From Amaranthus tricolor (taxonomy: Eukaryota > Streptophyta > Magnoliopsida > Caryophyllales > Amaranthaceae), in assembly GCF_026212465.1 (NCBI RefSeq), contig NC_080053.1:9470815-9534814 (forward strand): DNA of 64,000 nt, read 5' to 3'. Positions within the stretch are counted from its first letter, which is position 1; each line of letters opens with the position of its first letter. Positions 22,404 to 34,522 of the stretch are shown piece after piece. The notes under the pieces were generated by a model that worked only from the letters and a program-made list of their open reading frames with translations, did not search any database and was not told the origin of the DNA. The position numbers and the translations under genes are program-made.

Positions 22404-22523
22404 GGGTGCGATCATACCAGCACTAATGCACCGGATCCCATCAGAACTCCGCAGTTAAGCGTGCTTGGGCGAGAGTAGTACTAGGATGGGTGACCTCCTG
22501 GGAAGTCCTCGTGTTGCACCCTT
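22404..22523 (+). rRNA. 5S rRNA: 5S rRNA, copy 34 (C119T)
   Basis: C119T. Next gene at 673 bp; spacer type C with 'ctcaaaag', relic at 22745-22845. Confidence 0.97.
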
Positions 22524-23076
22524 TTTTCCCTCCTTTTTTTTTTTATTTTTCTTATCTGTTTCCGCTGCACTTGAGCAAAAGGCATTTCAGTGGTTATCGT
22601 AGTATACTCCATGGAAGTAATTTTATTTATAAAAATATAACTCGCAACCGGGTCCCGACCTCGAATTTACGGGCACTCAAAAGATAGGACCCGTCGAGGC
22701 GGGTCGATGCGCATACGAACGAATTGTCCGAAAGAGGCGTGCGTCGGTGCGTTCGTGTAAGCGGAAATTGCACCGGGTCCCGTCGGAAGTCCCCGCGGAA
22801 GCGCGCCCGGCATGGATGGCCTCTTGATTTCCAAGTGTTGCGCGGATTTCTTAAATATTTTGTCGCTTTTTTGTTGCGAGTTCACCTGGCTTTTAAAGCC
22901 GGCGGACTCTTTTGTGAATCGGACAATACCGGGAGGGTGAAAAACGGTATTTGGGAAGGAGAAGGCTCGAAATTGGACTCTCGGCTGCGAATTTACGAGC
23001 TTTGGAATGCTCTGGTTTTTTTTTTTTTTTTTTGGGCGGCATTGCGCATGTAAACAAATTGCTACGGTGAATGAAC

Positions 23077-23196
23077 GGGTGCGATCATACCAGCACTAAT
23101 GCACCGGATCCCATCAGAACTCCGCAGTTAAGCGTGCTTGGGCGAGAGTAGTACTAGGATGGGTGACCTCCTGGGAAGTCCTCGTGTTGCACCCCT
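23077..23196 (+). rRNA. 5S rRNA: 5S rRNA, copy 35
   Basis: Consensus sequence. Next gene at 671 bp; spacer type A with a CpG C to T change at 23317, relic at 23419-23519. Confidence 0.97.
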
Positions 23197-23747
23197 TTTT
23201 CCCTCCTTTTTTTTTTTTATTTTTCTTATCTGTTTCCGCTGCACTTGAGCAAAAGGCATTTCAGTGGTTATCGTAGTATACTCCATGGAAGTAATTTTAT
23301 TTATAAAAATATAACTTGCAACCGGGTCCCGACCTCGAATTTACGGGCACTCGAAAGATAGGACCCGTCGAGGCGGGTCGATGCGCATACGAACGAATTG
23401 TCCGAAAGAGGCGTGCGTCGGTGCGTTCGTGTAAGCGGAAATTGCACCGGGTCCCGTCGGAAGTCCCCGCGGAAGCGCGCCCGGCATGGATGGCCTCTTG
23501 ATTTCCAAGTGTTGCGCGGATTTCTTAAATATTTTGTCGCTTTTTTGTTGAAAGTTCACCTGGCTTTTAAAGCCGGCGGACTCTTTTGTGAATCGGACAA
23601 TACCGGGAGGGTGAAAAACGGTATTTGGGAAGGAGAAGGCTCGAAATTGGGGTCTCGGCTGCGAATTTACGAGCTTTGGAATGCTCTGGTTTTTTTTTTT
23701 TTTTGGGCGGCATTGCGCATGTAAACAAATTGCTACGGTGAATGAAC

Positions 23748-23867
23748 GGGTGCGATCATACCAGCACTAATGCACCGGATCCCATCAGAACTCCGCAGTT
23801 AAGCGTGCTTGGGCGAGAGTAGTACTAGGATGGGTGACCTCCTGGGAAGTCCTCGTGTTGCACCCCT
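23748..23867 (+). rRNA. 5S rRNA: 5S rRNA, copy 36
   Basis: Consensus sequence. Next gene at 674 bp; first type C' spacer, relic at 24089-24189. Confidence 0.97.
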
Positions 23868-24421
23868 TTTTCCCTCCTTTTTTTTTTTATTTTTCTTATC
23901 TGTTTCCGCTGCACTTGAGCAAAAGGCATTTCAGTGGTTATCGTAGTATACTCCATGGAAGTAATTTTATTTATAAAAATATAACTCGCAACCGGGTCCC
24001 GACCTCGAATTTACGGGCACTCGAAAGATAGGACCCGTCGAGGCGGGTCGATGCGCATACGAACGAATTGTCCGAAAGTGGCGTGCATCGGTGCGTTCGT
24101 GTAAGCGGAAATTGCACCGGGTCCCGTCGGAAGTCCCCGCGGAAGCGCGCCCGGCATGGATGGCCTCTTGATTTCCAAGTGTTGCGCGGTTTTCTTAAAT
24201 ATTTTGTCGCTTTTTTGTTGCGAGTTCACCTGGCTTTTAAAGCCGGCGGACTCTTTTGTGAATCGGACAATACCGGGAGGGTGAAAAACGGTATTTGGGA
24301 AGGAGAAGGCTCGAAATTGGACTCTCGGCTGCGAATTTACGAGCTTTGGAATGCTCTGGTTTTTTTTTTTTTTTTTTTGGGCGGCATTGCGCATGTAAAC
24401 AAATTGCTACGGTGAATGAAC

Positions 24422-24541
24422 GGGTGCGATCATACCAGCACTAATGCACCGGATCCCATCAGAACTCCGCAGTTAAGCGTGCTTGGGCGAGAGTAGTACT
24501 AGGATGGGTGACCTCCTGGGAAGTCCTCGTGTTGCACCCCT
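24422..24541 (+). rRNA. 5S rRNA: 5S rRNA, copy 37
   Basis: Consensus sequence. Next gene at 672 bp; spacer type A, relic at 24764-24864. Confidence 0.97.
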
Positions 24542-25093
24542 TTTTCCCTCCTTTTTTTTTTTTATTTTTCTTATCTGTTTCCGCTGCACTTGAGCAAAAG
24601 GCATTTCAGTGGTTATCGTAGTATACTCCATGGAAGTAATTTTATTTATAAAAATATAACTCGCAACCGGGTCCCGACCTCGAATTTACGGGCACTCGAA
24701 AGATAGGACCCGTCGAGGCGGGTCGATGCGCATACGAACGAATTGTCCGAAAGAGGCGTGCGTCGGTGCGTTCGTGTAAGCGGAAATTGCACCGGGTCCC
24801 GTCGGAAGTCCCCGCGGAAGCGCGCCCGGCATGGATGGCCTCTTGATTTCCAAGTGTTGCGCGGATTTCTTAAATATTTTGTCGCTTTTTTGTTGAAAGT
24901 TCACCTGGCTTTTAAAGCCGGCGGACTCTTTTGTGAATCGGACAATACCGGGAGGGTGAAAAACGGTATTTGGGAAGGAGAAGGCTCGAAATTGGGGTCT
25001 CGGCTGCGAATTTACGAGCTTTGGAATGCTCTGGTTTTTTTTTTTTTTTTGGGCGGCATTGCGCATGTAAACAAATTGCTACGGTGAATGAAC

Positions 25094-25213
25094 GGGTGCG
25101 ATCATACCAGCACTAATGCACCGGATCCCATCAGAACTCCGCAGTTAAGCGTGCTTGGGCGAGAGTAGTACTAGGATGGGTGACCTCCTGGGAAGTCCTC
25201 GTGTTGCACCCTT
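25094..25213 (+). rRNA. 5S rRNA: 5S rRNA, copy 38 (C119T)
   Basis: C119T, the last copy with it. Next gene at 674 bp; spacer type C with 'ctcaaaag', relic at 25435-25535. Confidence 0.97.
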
Positions 25214-25767
25214 TTTTCCCTCCTTTTTTTTTTTATTTTTCTTATCTGTTTCCGCTGCACTTGAGCAAAAGGCATTTCAGTGGTTATCGTAGTATACTCC
25301 ATGGAAGTAATTTTATTTATAAAAATATAACTCGCAACCGGGTCCCGACCTCGAATTTACGGGCACTCAAAAGATAGGACCCGTCGAGGCGGGTCGATGC
25401 GCATACGAACGAATTGTCCGAAAGAGGCGTGCGTCGGTGCGTTCGTGTAAGCGGAAATTGCACCGGGTCCCGTCGGAAGTCCCCGCGGAAGCGCGCCCGG
25501 CATGGATGGCCTCTTGATTTCCAAGTGTTGCGCGGATTTCTTAAATATTTTGTCGCTTTTTTGTTGCGAGTTCACCTGGCTTTTAAAGCCGGCGGACTCT
25601 TTTGTGAATCGGACAATACCGGGAGGGTGAAAAACGGTATTTGGGAAGGAGAAGGCTCGAAATTGGACTCTCGGCTGCGAATTTACGAGCTTTGGAATGC
25701 TCTGGTTTTTTTTTTTTTTTTTTTGGGCGGCATTGCGCATGTAAACAAATTGCTACGGTGAATGAAC

Positions 25768-25887
25768 GGGTGCGATCATACCAGCACTAATGCACCGGAT
25801 CCCATCAGAACTCCGCAGTTAAGCGTGCTTGGGCGAGAGTAGTACTAGGATGGGTGACCTCCTGGGAAGTCCTCGTGTTGCACCCCT
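25768..25887 (+). rRNA. 5S rRNA: 5S rRNA, copy 39
   Basis: Consensus sequence. Next gene at 674 bp; spacer type C', relic at 26109-26209. Confidence 0.97.
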
Positions 25888-26441
25888 TTTTCCCTCCTTT
25901 TTTTTTTTATTTTTCTTATCTGTTTCCGCTGCACTTGAGCAAAAGGCATTTCAGTGGTTATCGTAGTATACTCCATGGAAGTAATTTTATTTATAAAAAT
26001 ATAACTCGCAACCGGGTCCCGACCTCGAATTTACGGGCACTCGAAAGATAGGACCCGTCGAGGCGGGTCGATGCGCATACGAACGAATTGTCCGAAAGTG
26101 GCGTGCATCGGTGCGTTCGTGTAAGCGGAAATTGCACCGGGTCCCGTCGGAAGTCCCCGCGGAAGCGCGCCCGGCATGGATGGCCTCTTGATTTCCAAGT
26201 GTTGCGCGGTTTTCTTAAATATTTTGTCGCTTTTTTGTTGCGAGTTCACCTGGCTTTTAAAGCCGGCGGACTCTTTTGTGAATCGGACAATACCGGGAGG
26301 GTGAAAAACGGTATTTGGGAAGGAGAAGGCTCGAAATTGGACTCTCGGCTGCGAATTTACGAGCTTTGGAATGCTCTGGTTTTTTTTTTTTTTTTTTTGG
26401 GCGGCATTGCGCATGTAAACAAATTGCTACGGTGAATGAAC

Positions 26442-26561
26442 GGGTGCGATCATACCAGCACTAATGCACCGGATCCCATCAGAACTCCGCAGTTAAGCGT
26501 GCTTGGGCGAGAGTAGTACTAGGATGGGTGACCTCCTGGGAAGTCCTCGTGTTGCACCCCT
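26442..26561 (+). rRNA. 5S rRNA: 5S rRNA, copy 40
   Basis: Consensus sequence. Next gene at 672 bp; spacer type A, relic at 26784-26884. Confidence 0.97.
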
Positions 26562-27113
26562 TTTTCCCTCCTTTTTTTTTTTTATTTTTCTTATCTGTTT
26601 CCGCTGCACTTGAGCAAAAGGCATTTCAGTGGTTATCGTAGTATACTCCATGGAAGTAATTTTATTTATAAAAATATAACTCGCAACCGGGTCCCGACCT
26701 CGAATTTACGGGCACTCGAAAGATAGGACCCGTCGAGGCGGGTCGATGCGCATACGAACGAATTGTCCGAAAGAGGCGTGCGTCGGTGCGTTCGTGTAAG
26801 CGGAAATTGCACCGGGTCCCGTCGGAAGTCCCCGCGGAAGCGCGCCCGGCATGGATGGCCTCTTGATTTCCAAGTGTTGCGCGGATTTCTTAAATATTTT
26901 GTCGCTTTTTTGTTGAAAGTTCACCTGGCTTTTAAAGCCGGCGGACTCTTTTGTGAATCGGACAATACCGGGAGGGTGAAAAACGGTATTTGGGAAGGAG
27001 AAGGCTCGAAATTGGGGTCTCGGCTGCGAATTTACGAGCTTTGGAATGCTCTGGTTTTTTTTTTTTTTTTGGGCGGCATTGCGCATGTAAACAAATTGCT
27101 ACGGTGAATGAAC

Positions 27114-27233
27114 GGGTGCGATCATACCAGCACTAATGCACCGGATCCCATCAGAACTCCGCAGTTAAGCGTGCTTGGGCGAGAGTAGTACTAGGATGGG
27201 TGACCTCCTGGGAAGTCCTCGTGTTGCACCCCT
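27114..27233 (+). rRNA. 5S rRNA: 5S rRNA, copy 41
   Basis: Consensus sequence. Next gene at 675 bp; spacer type C' with the longest upstream T tract (20), relic at 27455-27555. Confidence 0.97.
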
Positions 27234-27788
27234 TTTTCCCTCCTTTTTTTTTTTATTTTTCTTATCTGTTTCCGCTGCACTTGAGCAAAAGGCATTTCAG
27301 TGGTTATCGTAGTATACTCCATGGAAGTAATTTTATTTATAAAAATATAACTCGCAACCGGGTCCCGACCTCGAATTTACGGGCACTCGAAAGATAGGAC
27401 CCGTCGAGGCGGGTCGATGCGCATACGAACGAATTGTCCGAAAGTGGCGTGCATCGGTGCGTTCGTGTAAGCGGAAATTGCACCGGGTCCCGTCGGAAGT
27501 CCCCGCGGAAGCGCGCCCGGCATGGATGGCCTCTTGATTTCCAAGTGTTGCGCGGTTTTCTTAAATATTTTGTCGCTTTTTTGTTGCGAGTTCACCTGGC
27601 TTTTAAAGCCGGCGGACTCTTTTGTGAATCGGACAATACCGGGAGGGTGAAAAACGGTATTTGGGAAGGAGAAGGCTCGAAATTGGACTCTCGGCTGCGA
27701 ATTTACGAGCTTTGGAATGCTCTGGTTTTTTTTTTTTTTTTTTTTGGGCGGCATTGCGCATGTAAACAAATTGCTACGGTGAATGAAC

Positions 27789-27908
27789 GGGTGCGATCAT
27801 ACCAGCACTAATGCACCGGATCCCATCAGAACTCCGCAGTTAAGCGTGCTTGGGCGAGAGTAGTACTAGGATGGGTGACCTCCTGGGAAGTCCTCGTGTT
27901 GCACCCCT
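27789..27908 (+). rRNA. 5S rRNA: 5S rRNA, copy 42
   Basis: Consensus sequence. Next gene at 671 bp; spacer type A, relic at 28131-28231. Confidence 0.97.
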
Positions 27909-28459
27909 TTTTCCCTCCTTTTTTTTTTTTATTTTTCTTATCTGTTTCCGCTGCACTTGAGCAAAAGGCATTTCAGTGGTTATCGTAGTATACTCCATGG
28001 AAGTAATTTTATTTATAAAAATATAACTCGCAACCGGGTCCCGACCTCGAATTTACGGGCACTCGAAAGATAGGACCCGTCGAGGCGGGTCGATGCGCAT
28101 ACGAACGAATTGTCCGAAAGAGGCGTGCGTCGGTGCGTTCGTGTAAGCGGAAATTGCACCGGGTCCCGTCGGAAGTCCCCGCGGAAGCGCGCCCGGCATG
28201 GATGGCCTCTTGATTTCCAAGTGTTGCGCGGATTTCTTAAATATTTTGTCGCTTTTTTGTTGAAAGTTCACCTGGCTTTTAAAGCCGGCGGACTCTTTTG
28301 TGAATCGGACAATACCGGGAGGGTGAAAAACGGTATTTGGGAAGGAGAAGGCTCGAAATTGGGGTCTCGGCTGCGAATTTACGAGCTTTGGAATGCTCTG
28401 GTTTTTTTTTTTTTTTGGGCGGCATTGCGCATGTAAACAAATTGCTACGGTGAATGAAC

Positions 28460-28579
28460 GGGTGCGATCATACCAGCACTAATGCACCGGATCCCATCAG
28501 AACTCCGCAGTTAAGCGTGCTTGGGCGAGAGTAGTACTAGGATGGGTGACCTCCTGGGAAGTCCTCGTGTTGCACCCCT
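28460..28579 (+). rRNA. 5S rRNA: 5S rRNA, copy 43
   Basis: Consensus sequence. Next gene at 674 bp; spacer type C', relic at 28801-28901. Confidence 0.97.
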
Positions 28580-29133
28580 TTTTCCCTCCTTTTTTTTTTT
28601 ATTTTTCTTATCTGTTTCCGCTGCACTTGAGCAAAAGGCATTTCAGTGGTTATCGTAGTATACTCCATGGAAGTAATTTTATTTATAAAAATATAACTCG
28701 CAACCGGGTCCCGACCTCGAATTTACGGGCACTCGAAAGATAGGACCCGTCGAGGCGGGTCGATGCGCATACGAACGAATTGTCCGAAAGTGGCGTGCAT
28801 CGGTGCGTTCGTGTAAGCGGAAATTGCACCGGGTCCCGTCGGAAGTCCCCGCGGAAGCGCGCCCGGCATGGATGGCCTCTTGATTTCCAAGTGTTGCGCG
28901 GTTTTCTTAAATATTTTGTCGCTTTTTTGTTGCGAGTTCACCTGGCTTTTAAAGCCGGCGGACTCTTTTGTGAATCGGACAATACCGGGAGGGTGAAAAA
29001 CGGTATTTGGGAAGGAGAAGGCTCGAAATTGGACTCTCGGCTGCGAATTTACGAGCTTTGGAATGCTCTGGTTTTTTTTTTTTTTTTTTTGGGCGGCATT
29101 GCGCATGTAAACAAATTGCTACGGTGAATGAAC

Positions 29134-29253
29134 GGGTGCGATCATACCAGCACTAATGCACCGGATCCCATCAGAACTCCGCAGTTAAGCGTGCTTGGGC
29201 GAGAGTAGTACTAGGATGGGTGACCTCCTGGGAAGTCCTCGTGTTGCACCCCT
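29134..29253 (+). rRNA. 5S rRNA: 5S rRNA, copy 44
   Basis: Consensus sequence. Next gene at 673 bp; last type A spacer in the window, relic at 29476-29576. Confidence 0.97.
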
Positions 29254-29806
29254 TTTTCCCTCCTTTTTTTTTTTTATTTTTCTTATCTGTTTCCGCTGCA
29301 CTTGAGCAAAAGGCATTTCAGTGGTTATCGTAGTATACTCCATGGAAGTAATTTTATTTATAAAAATATAACTCGCAACCGGGTCCCGACCTCGAATTTA
29401 CGGGCACTCGAAAGATAGGACCCGTCGAGGCGGGTCGATGCGCATACGAACGAATTGTCCGAAAGAGGCGTGCGTCGGTGCGTTCGTGTAAGCGGAAATT
29501 GCACCGGGTCCCGTCGGAAGTCCCCGCGGAAGCGCGCCCGGCATGGATGGCCTCTTGATTTCCAAGTGTTGCGCGGATTTCTTAAATATTTTGTCGCTTT
29601 TTTGTTGAAAGTTCACCTGGCTTTTAAAGCCGGCGGACTCTTTTGTGAATCGGACAATACCGGGAGGGTGAAAAACGGTATTTGGGAAGGAGAAGGCTCG
29701 AAATTGGGGTCTCGGCTGCGAATTTACGAGCTTTGGAATGCTCTGGTTTTTTTTTTTTTTTTTGGGCGGCATTGCGCATGTAAACAAATTGCTACGGTGA
29801 ATGAAC

Positions 29807-29926
29807 GGGTGCGATCATACCAGCACTAATGCACCGGATCCCATCAGAACTCCGCAGTTAAGCGTGCTTGGGCGAGAGTAGTACTAGGATGGGTGACCTC
29901 CTGGGAAGTCCTCGTGTTGCACCCCT
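29807..29926 (+). rRNA. 5S rRNA: 5S rRNA, copy 45
   Basis: Consensus sequence. Next gene at 674 bp; C' spacer that keeps 'gcatcgg' but not the 'agtgg' mark, with C to T at 29968; relic at 30148-30248. Confidence 0.97.
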
Positions 29927-30480
29927 TTTTCCCTCCTTTTTTTTTTTATTTTTCTTATCTGTTTCCGTTGCACTTGAGCAAAAGGCATTTCAGTGGTTAT
30001 CGTAGTATACTCCATGGAAGTAATTTTATTTATAAAAATATAACTCGCAACCGGGTCCCGACCTCGAATTTACGGGCACTCGAAAGATAGGACCCGTCGA
30101 GGCGGGTCGATGCGCATACGAACGAATTGTCCGAAAGAGGCGTGCATCGGTGCGTTCGTGTAAGCGGAAATTGCACCGGGTCCCGTCGGAAGTCCCCGCG
30201 GAAGCGCGCCCGGCATGGATGGCCTCTTGATTTCCAAGTGTTGCGCGGTTTTCTTAAATATTTTGTCGCTTTTTTGTTGCGAGTTCACCTGGCTTTTAAA
30301 GCCGGCGGACTCTTTTGTGAATCGGACAATACCGGGAGGGTGAAAAACGGTATTTGGGAAGGAGAAGGCTCGAAATTGGACTCTCGGCTGCGAATTTACG
30401 AGCTTTGGAATGCTCTGGTTTTTTTTTTTTTTTTTTTGGGCGGCATTGCGCATGTAAACAAATTGCTACGGTGAATGAAC

Positions 30481-30600
30481 GGGTGCGATCATACCAGCAC
30501 TAATGCACCGGATCCCATCAGAACTCCGCAGTTAAGCGTGCTTGGGCGAGAGTAGTACTAGGATGGGTGACCTCCTGGGAAGTCCTCGTGTTGCACCCCT
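30481..30600 (+). rRNA. 5S rRNA: 5S rRNA, copy 46
   Basis: Consensus sequence. Next gene at 674 bp; first type D spacer, relic at 30823-30923. Confidence 0.97.
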
Positions 30601-31154
30601 TTTTCCCTCCTTTTTTTTTTTTATTTTTCTTATCTGTTTCCGCTGCACTTGAGCAAAAGGCATTTCAGTGGTTATCGTAGTATACTCCATGGAAGTAATT
30701 TTATTTATAAAAATATAACTCGCAACCGGGTCCCGACCTCGAATTTACGGGCACTCGAAAGATAGGACCCGTCGAGGCGGGTCGATGCGCATACGAACGA
30801 ATTGTCCGAAAGAGGCGTGCGTCGGTGCGTTCGTGTAAGCGGAAATTGCACCGGGTCCCGTCGGAAGTCCCCGCGGAAGCGCGCCCGGCATGGATGGCCT
30901 CTTGATTTCCAAGTGTTGCGCGGTTTTCTTAAATATTTTGTCGCTTTTTTGTTGCGAGTTCACCTGGCTTTTAAAGCCGGCGGACTCTTTTGTGAATCGG
31001 ACAATACCGGGAGGGTGAAAAACGGTATTTGGGAAGGAGAAGGCTCGAAATTGGGGTCTCGGCTGCGAATTTACGAGCTTTGGAATGCTCTGGTTTTTTT
31101 TTTTTTTTTTTGGGCGGCATTGCGCATGTAAACAAATTGCTACGGTGAATGAAC

Positions 31155-31274
31155 GGGTGCGATCATACCAGCACTAATGCACCGGATCCCATCAGAACTC
31201 CGCAGTTAAGCGTGCTTGGGCGAGAGTAGTACTAGGATGGGTGACCTCCTGGGAAGTCCTCGTGTTGCACCCCT
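31155..31274 (+). rRNA. 5S rRNA: 5S rRNA, copy 47
   Basis: Consensus sequence. Next gene at 675 bp; spacer is D around the relic but has the C-type 'gactc', relic at 31498-31598. Confidence 0.97.
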
Positions 31275-31829
31275 TTTTCCCTCCTTTTTTTTTTTTTATT
31301 TTTCTTATCTGTTTCCGCTGCACTTGAGCAAAAGGCATTTCAGTGGTTATCGTAGTATACTCCATGGAAGTAATTTTATTTATAAAAATATAACTCGCAA
31401 CCGGGTCCCGACCTCGAATTTACGGGCACTCGAAAGATAGGACCCGTCGAGGCGGGTCGATGCGCATACGAACGAATTGTCCGAAAGAGGCGTGCGTCGG
31501 TGCGTTCGTGTAAGCGGAAATTGCACCGGGTCCCGTCGGAAGTCCCCGCGGAAGCGCGCCCGGCATGGATGGCCTCTTGATTTCCAAGTGTTGCGCGGTT
31601 TTCTTAAATATTTTGTCGCTTTTTTGTTGCGAGTTCACCTGGCTTTTAAAGCCGGCGGACTCTTTTGTGAATCGGACAATACCGGGAGGGTGAAAAACGG
31701 TATTTGGGAAGGAGAAGGCTCGAAATTGGACTCTCGGCTGCGAATTTACGAGCTTTGGAATGCTCTGGTTTTTTTTTTTTTTTTTTGGGCGGCATTGCGC
31801 ATGTAAACAAATTGCTACGGTGAATGAAC

Positions 31830-31949
31830 GGGTGCGATCATACCAGCACTAATGCACCGGATCCCATCAGAACTCCGCAGTTAAGCGTGCTTGGGCGAGA
31901 GTAGTACTAGGATGGGTGACCTCCTGGGAAGTCCTCGTGTTGCACCCCT
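31830..31949 (+). rRNA. 5S rRNA: 5S rRNA, copy 48
   Basis: Consensus sequence. Next gene at 674 bp; spacer type D with an extra A after the T tract, relic at 32172-32272. Confidence 0.97.
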
Positions 31950-32503
31950 TTTTCCCTCCTTTTTTTTTTTAATTTTTCTTATCTGTTTCCGCTGCACTTG
32001 AGCAAAAGGCATTTCAGTGGTTATCGTAGTATACTCCATGGAAGTAATTTTATTTATAAAAATATAACTCGCAACCGGGTCCCGACCTCGAATTTACGGG
32101 CACTCGAAAGATAGGACCCGTCGAGGCGGGTCGATGCGCATACGAACGAATTGTCCGAAAGAGGCGTGCGTCGGTGCGTTCGTGTAAGCGGAAATTGCAC
32201 CGGGTCCCGTCGGAAGTCCCCGCGGAAGCGCGCCCGGCATGGATGGCCTCTTGATTTCCAAGTGTTGCGCGGTTTTCTTAAATATTTTGTCGCTTTTTTG
32301 TTGCGAGTTCACCTGGCTTTTAAAGCCGGCGGACTCTTTTGTGAATCGGACAATACCGGGAGGGTGAAAAACGGTATTTGGGAAGGAGAAGGCTCGAAAT
32401 TGGGGTCTCGGCTGCGAATTTACGAGCTTTGGAATGCTCTGGTTTTTTTTTTTTTTTTTTGGGCGGCATTGCGCATGTAAACAAATTGCTACGGTGAATG
32501 AAC

Positions 32504-32623
32504 GGGTGCGATCATACCAGCACTAATGCACCGGATCCCATCAGAACTCCGCAGTTAAGCGTGCTTGGGCGAGAGTAGTACTAGGATGGGTGACCTCCTG
32601 GGAAGTCCTCGTGTTGCACCCCT
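32504..32623 (+). rRNA. 5S rRNA: 5S rRNA, copy 49
   Basis: Consensus sequence. Next gene at 673 bp; spacer type D with 'gaacaaatt' and a shifted A in the post-gene T tract, relic at 32846-32946. Confidence 0.97.
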
Positions 32624-33176
32624 TTTTCCCTCCTTTTTTTTTTTTTATTTTCTTATCTGTTTCCGCTGCACTTGAGCAAAAGGCATTTCAGTGGTTATCG
32701 TAGTATACTCCATGGAAGTAATTTTATTTATAAAAATATAACTCGCAACCGGGTCCCGACCTCGAATTTACGGGCACTCGAAAGATAGGACCCGTCGAGG
32801 CGGGTCGATGCGCATACGAACAAATTGTCCGAAAGAGGCGTGCGTCGGTGCGTTCGTGTAAGCGGAAATTGCACCGGGTCCCGTCGGAAGTCCCCGCGGA
32901 AGCGCGCCCGGCATGGATGGCCTCTTGATTTCCAAGTGTTGCGCGGTTTTCTTAAATATTTTGTCGCTTTTTTGTTGCGAGTTCACCTGGCTTTTAAAGC
33001 CGGCGGACTCTTTTGTGAATCGGACAATACCGGGAGGGTGAAAAACGGTATTTGGGAAGGAGAAGGCTCGAAATTGGGGTCTCGGCTGCGAATTTACGAG
33101 CTTTGGAATGCTCTGGTTTTTTTTTTTTTTTTTGGGCGGCATTGCGCATGTAAACAAATTGCTACGGTGAATGAAC

Positions 33177-33296
33177 GGGTGCGATCATACCAGCACTAAT
33201 GCACCGGATCCCATCAGAACTCCGCAGTTAAGCGTGCTTGGGCGAGAGTAGTACTAGGATGGGTGACCTCCTGGGAAGTCCTCGTGTTGCACCCCT
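33177..33296 (+). rRNA. 5S rRNA: 5S rRNA, copy 50
   Basis: Consensus sequence. Next gene at 672 bp; full type C spacer inside the D zone, relic at 33518-33618. Confidence 0.97.
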
Positions 33297-33848
33297 TTTT
33301 CCCTCCTTTTTTTTTTTATTTTTCTTATCTGTTTCCGCTGCACTTGAGCAAAAGGCATTTCAGTGGTTATCGTAGTATACTCCATGGAAGTAATTTTATT
33401 TATAAAAATATAACTCGCAACCGGGTCCCGACCTCGAATTTACGGGCACTCGAAAGATAGGACCCGTCGAGGCGGGTCGATGCGCATACGAACGAATTGT
33501 CCGAAAGAGGCGTGCGTCGGTGCGTTCGTGTAAGCGGAAATTGCACCGGGTCCCGTCGGAAGTCCCCGCGGAAGCGCGCCCGGCATGGATGGCCTCTTGA
33601 TTTCCAAGTGTTGCGCGGATTTCTTAAATATTTTGTCGCTTTTTTGTTGCGAGTTCACCTGGCTTTTAAAGCCGGCGGACTCTTTTGTGAATCGGACAAT
33701 ACCGGGAGGGTGAAAAACGGTATTTGGGAAGGAGAAGGCTCGAAATTGGACTCTCGGCTGCGAATTTACGAGCTTTGGAATGCTCTGGTTTTTTTTTTTT
33801 TTTTTGGGCGGCATTGCGCATGTAAACAAATTGCTACGGTGAATGAAC

Positions 33849-33968
33849 GGGTGCGATCATACCAGCACTAATGCACCGGATCCCATCAGAACTCCGCAGT
33901 TAAGCGTGCTTGGGCGAGAGTAGTACTAGGATGGGTGACCTCCTGGGAAGTCCTCGTGTTGCACCCCT
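33849..33968 (+). rRNA. 5S rRNA: 5S rRNA, copy 51
   Basis: Consensus sequence. Next gene at 674 bp; spacer type D sharing both marks of the spacer after copy 49, relic at 34191-34291. Confidence 0.97.
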
Positions 33969-34522
33969 TTTTCCCTCCTTTTTTTTTTTTTATTTTCTTA
34001 TCTGTTTCCGCTGCACTTGAGCAAAAGGCATTTCAGTGGTTATCGTAGTATACTCCATGGAAGTAATTTTATTTATAAAAATATAACTCGCAACCGGGTC
34101 CCGACCTCGAATTTACGGGCACTCGAAAGATAGGACCCGTCGAGGCGGGTCGATGCGCATACGAACAAATTGTCCGAAAGAGGCGTGCGTCGGTGCGTTC
34201 GTGTAAGCGGAAATTGCACCGGGTCCCGTCGGAAGTCCCCGCGGAAGCGCGCCCGGCATGGATGGCCTCTTGATTTCCAAGTGTTGCGCGGTTTTCTTAA
34301 ATATTTTGTCGCTTTTTTGTTGCGAGTTCACCTGGCTTTTAAAGCCGGCGGACTCTTTTGTGAATCGGACAATACCGGGAGGGTGAAAAACGGTATTTGG
34401 GAAGGAGAAGGCTCGAAATTGGGGTCTCGGCTGCGAATTTACGAGCTTTGGAATGCTCTGGTTTTTTTTTTTTTTTTTTGGGCGGCATTGCGCATGTAAA
34501 CAAATTGCTACGGTGAATGAAC

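Larger units (their letters stand above)
16349..30480 (+). repeat. Zone of alternating A and C or C' spacers
   Basis: The first part has C spacers in ones and twos between A spacers, several of them with 'ctcaaaag' in place of 'ctcgaaag' (17969, 19988, 20660, 22679, 25370). From about 23.7 kb C' units appear, and from 26.4 kb the order is a strict A, C' dimer with period about 1,346 bp. Nine of the ten genes with a changed base 119 lie in this zone. Confidence 0.8.
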
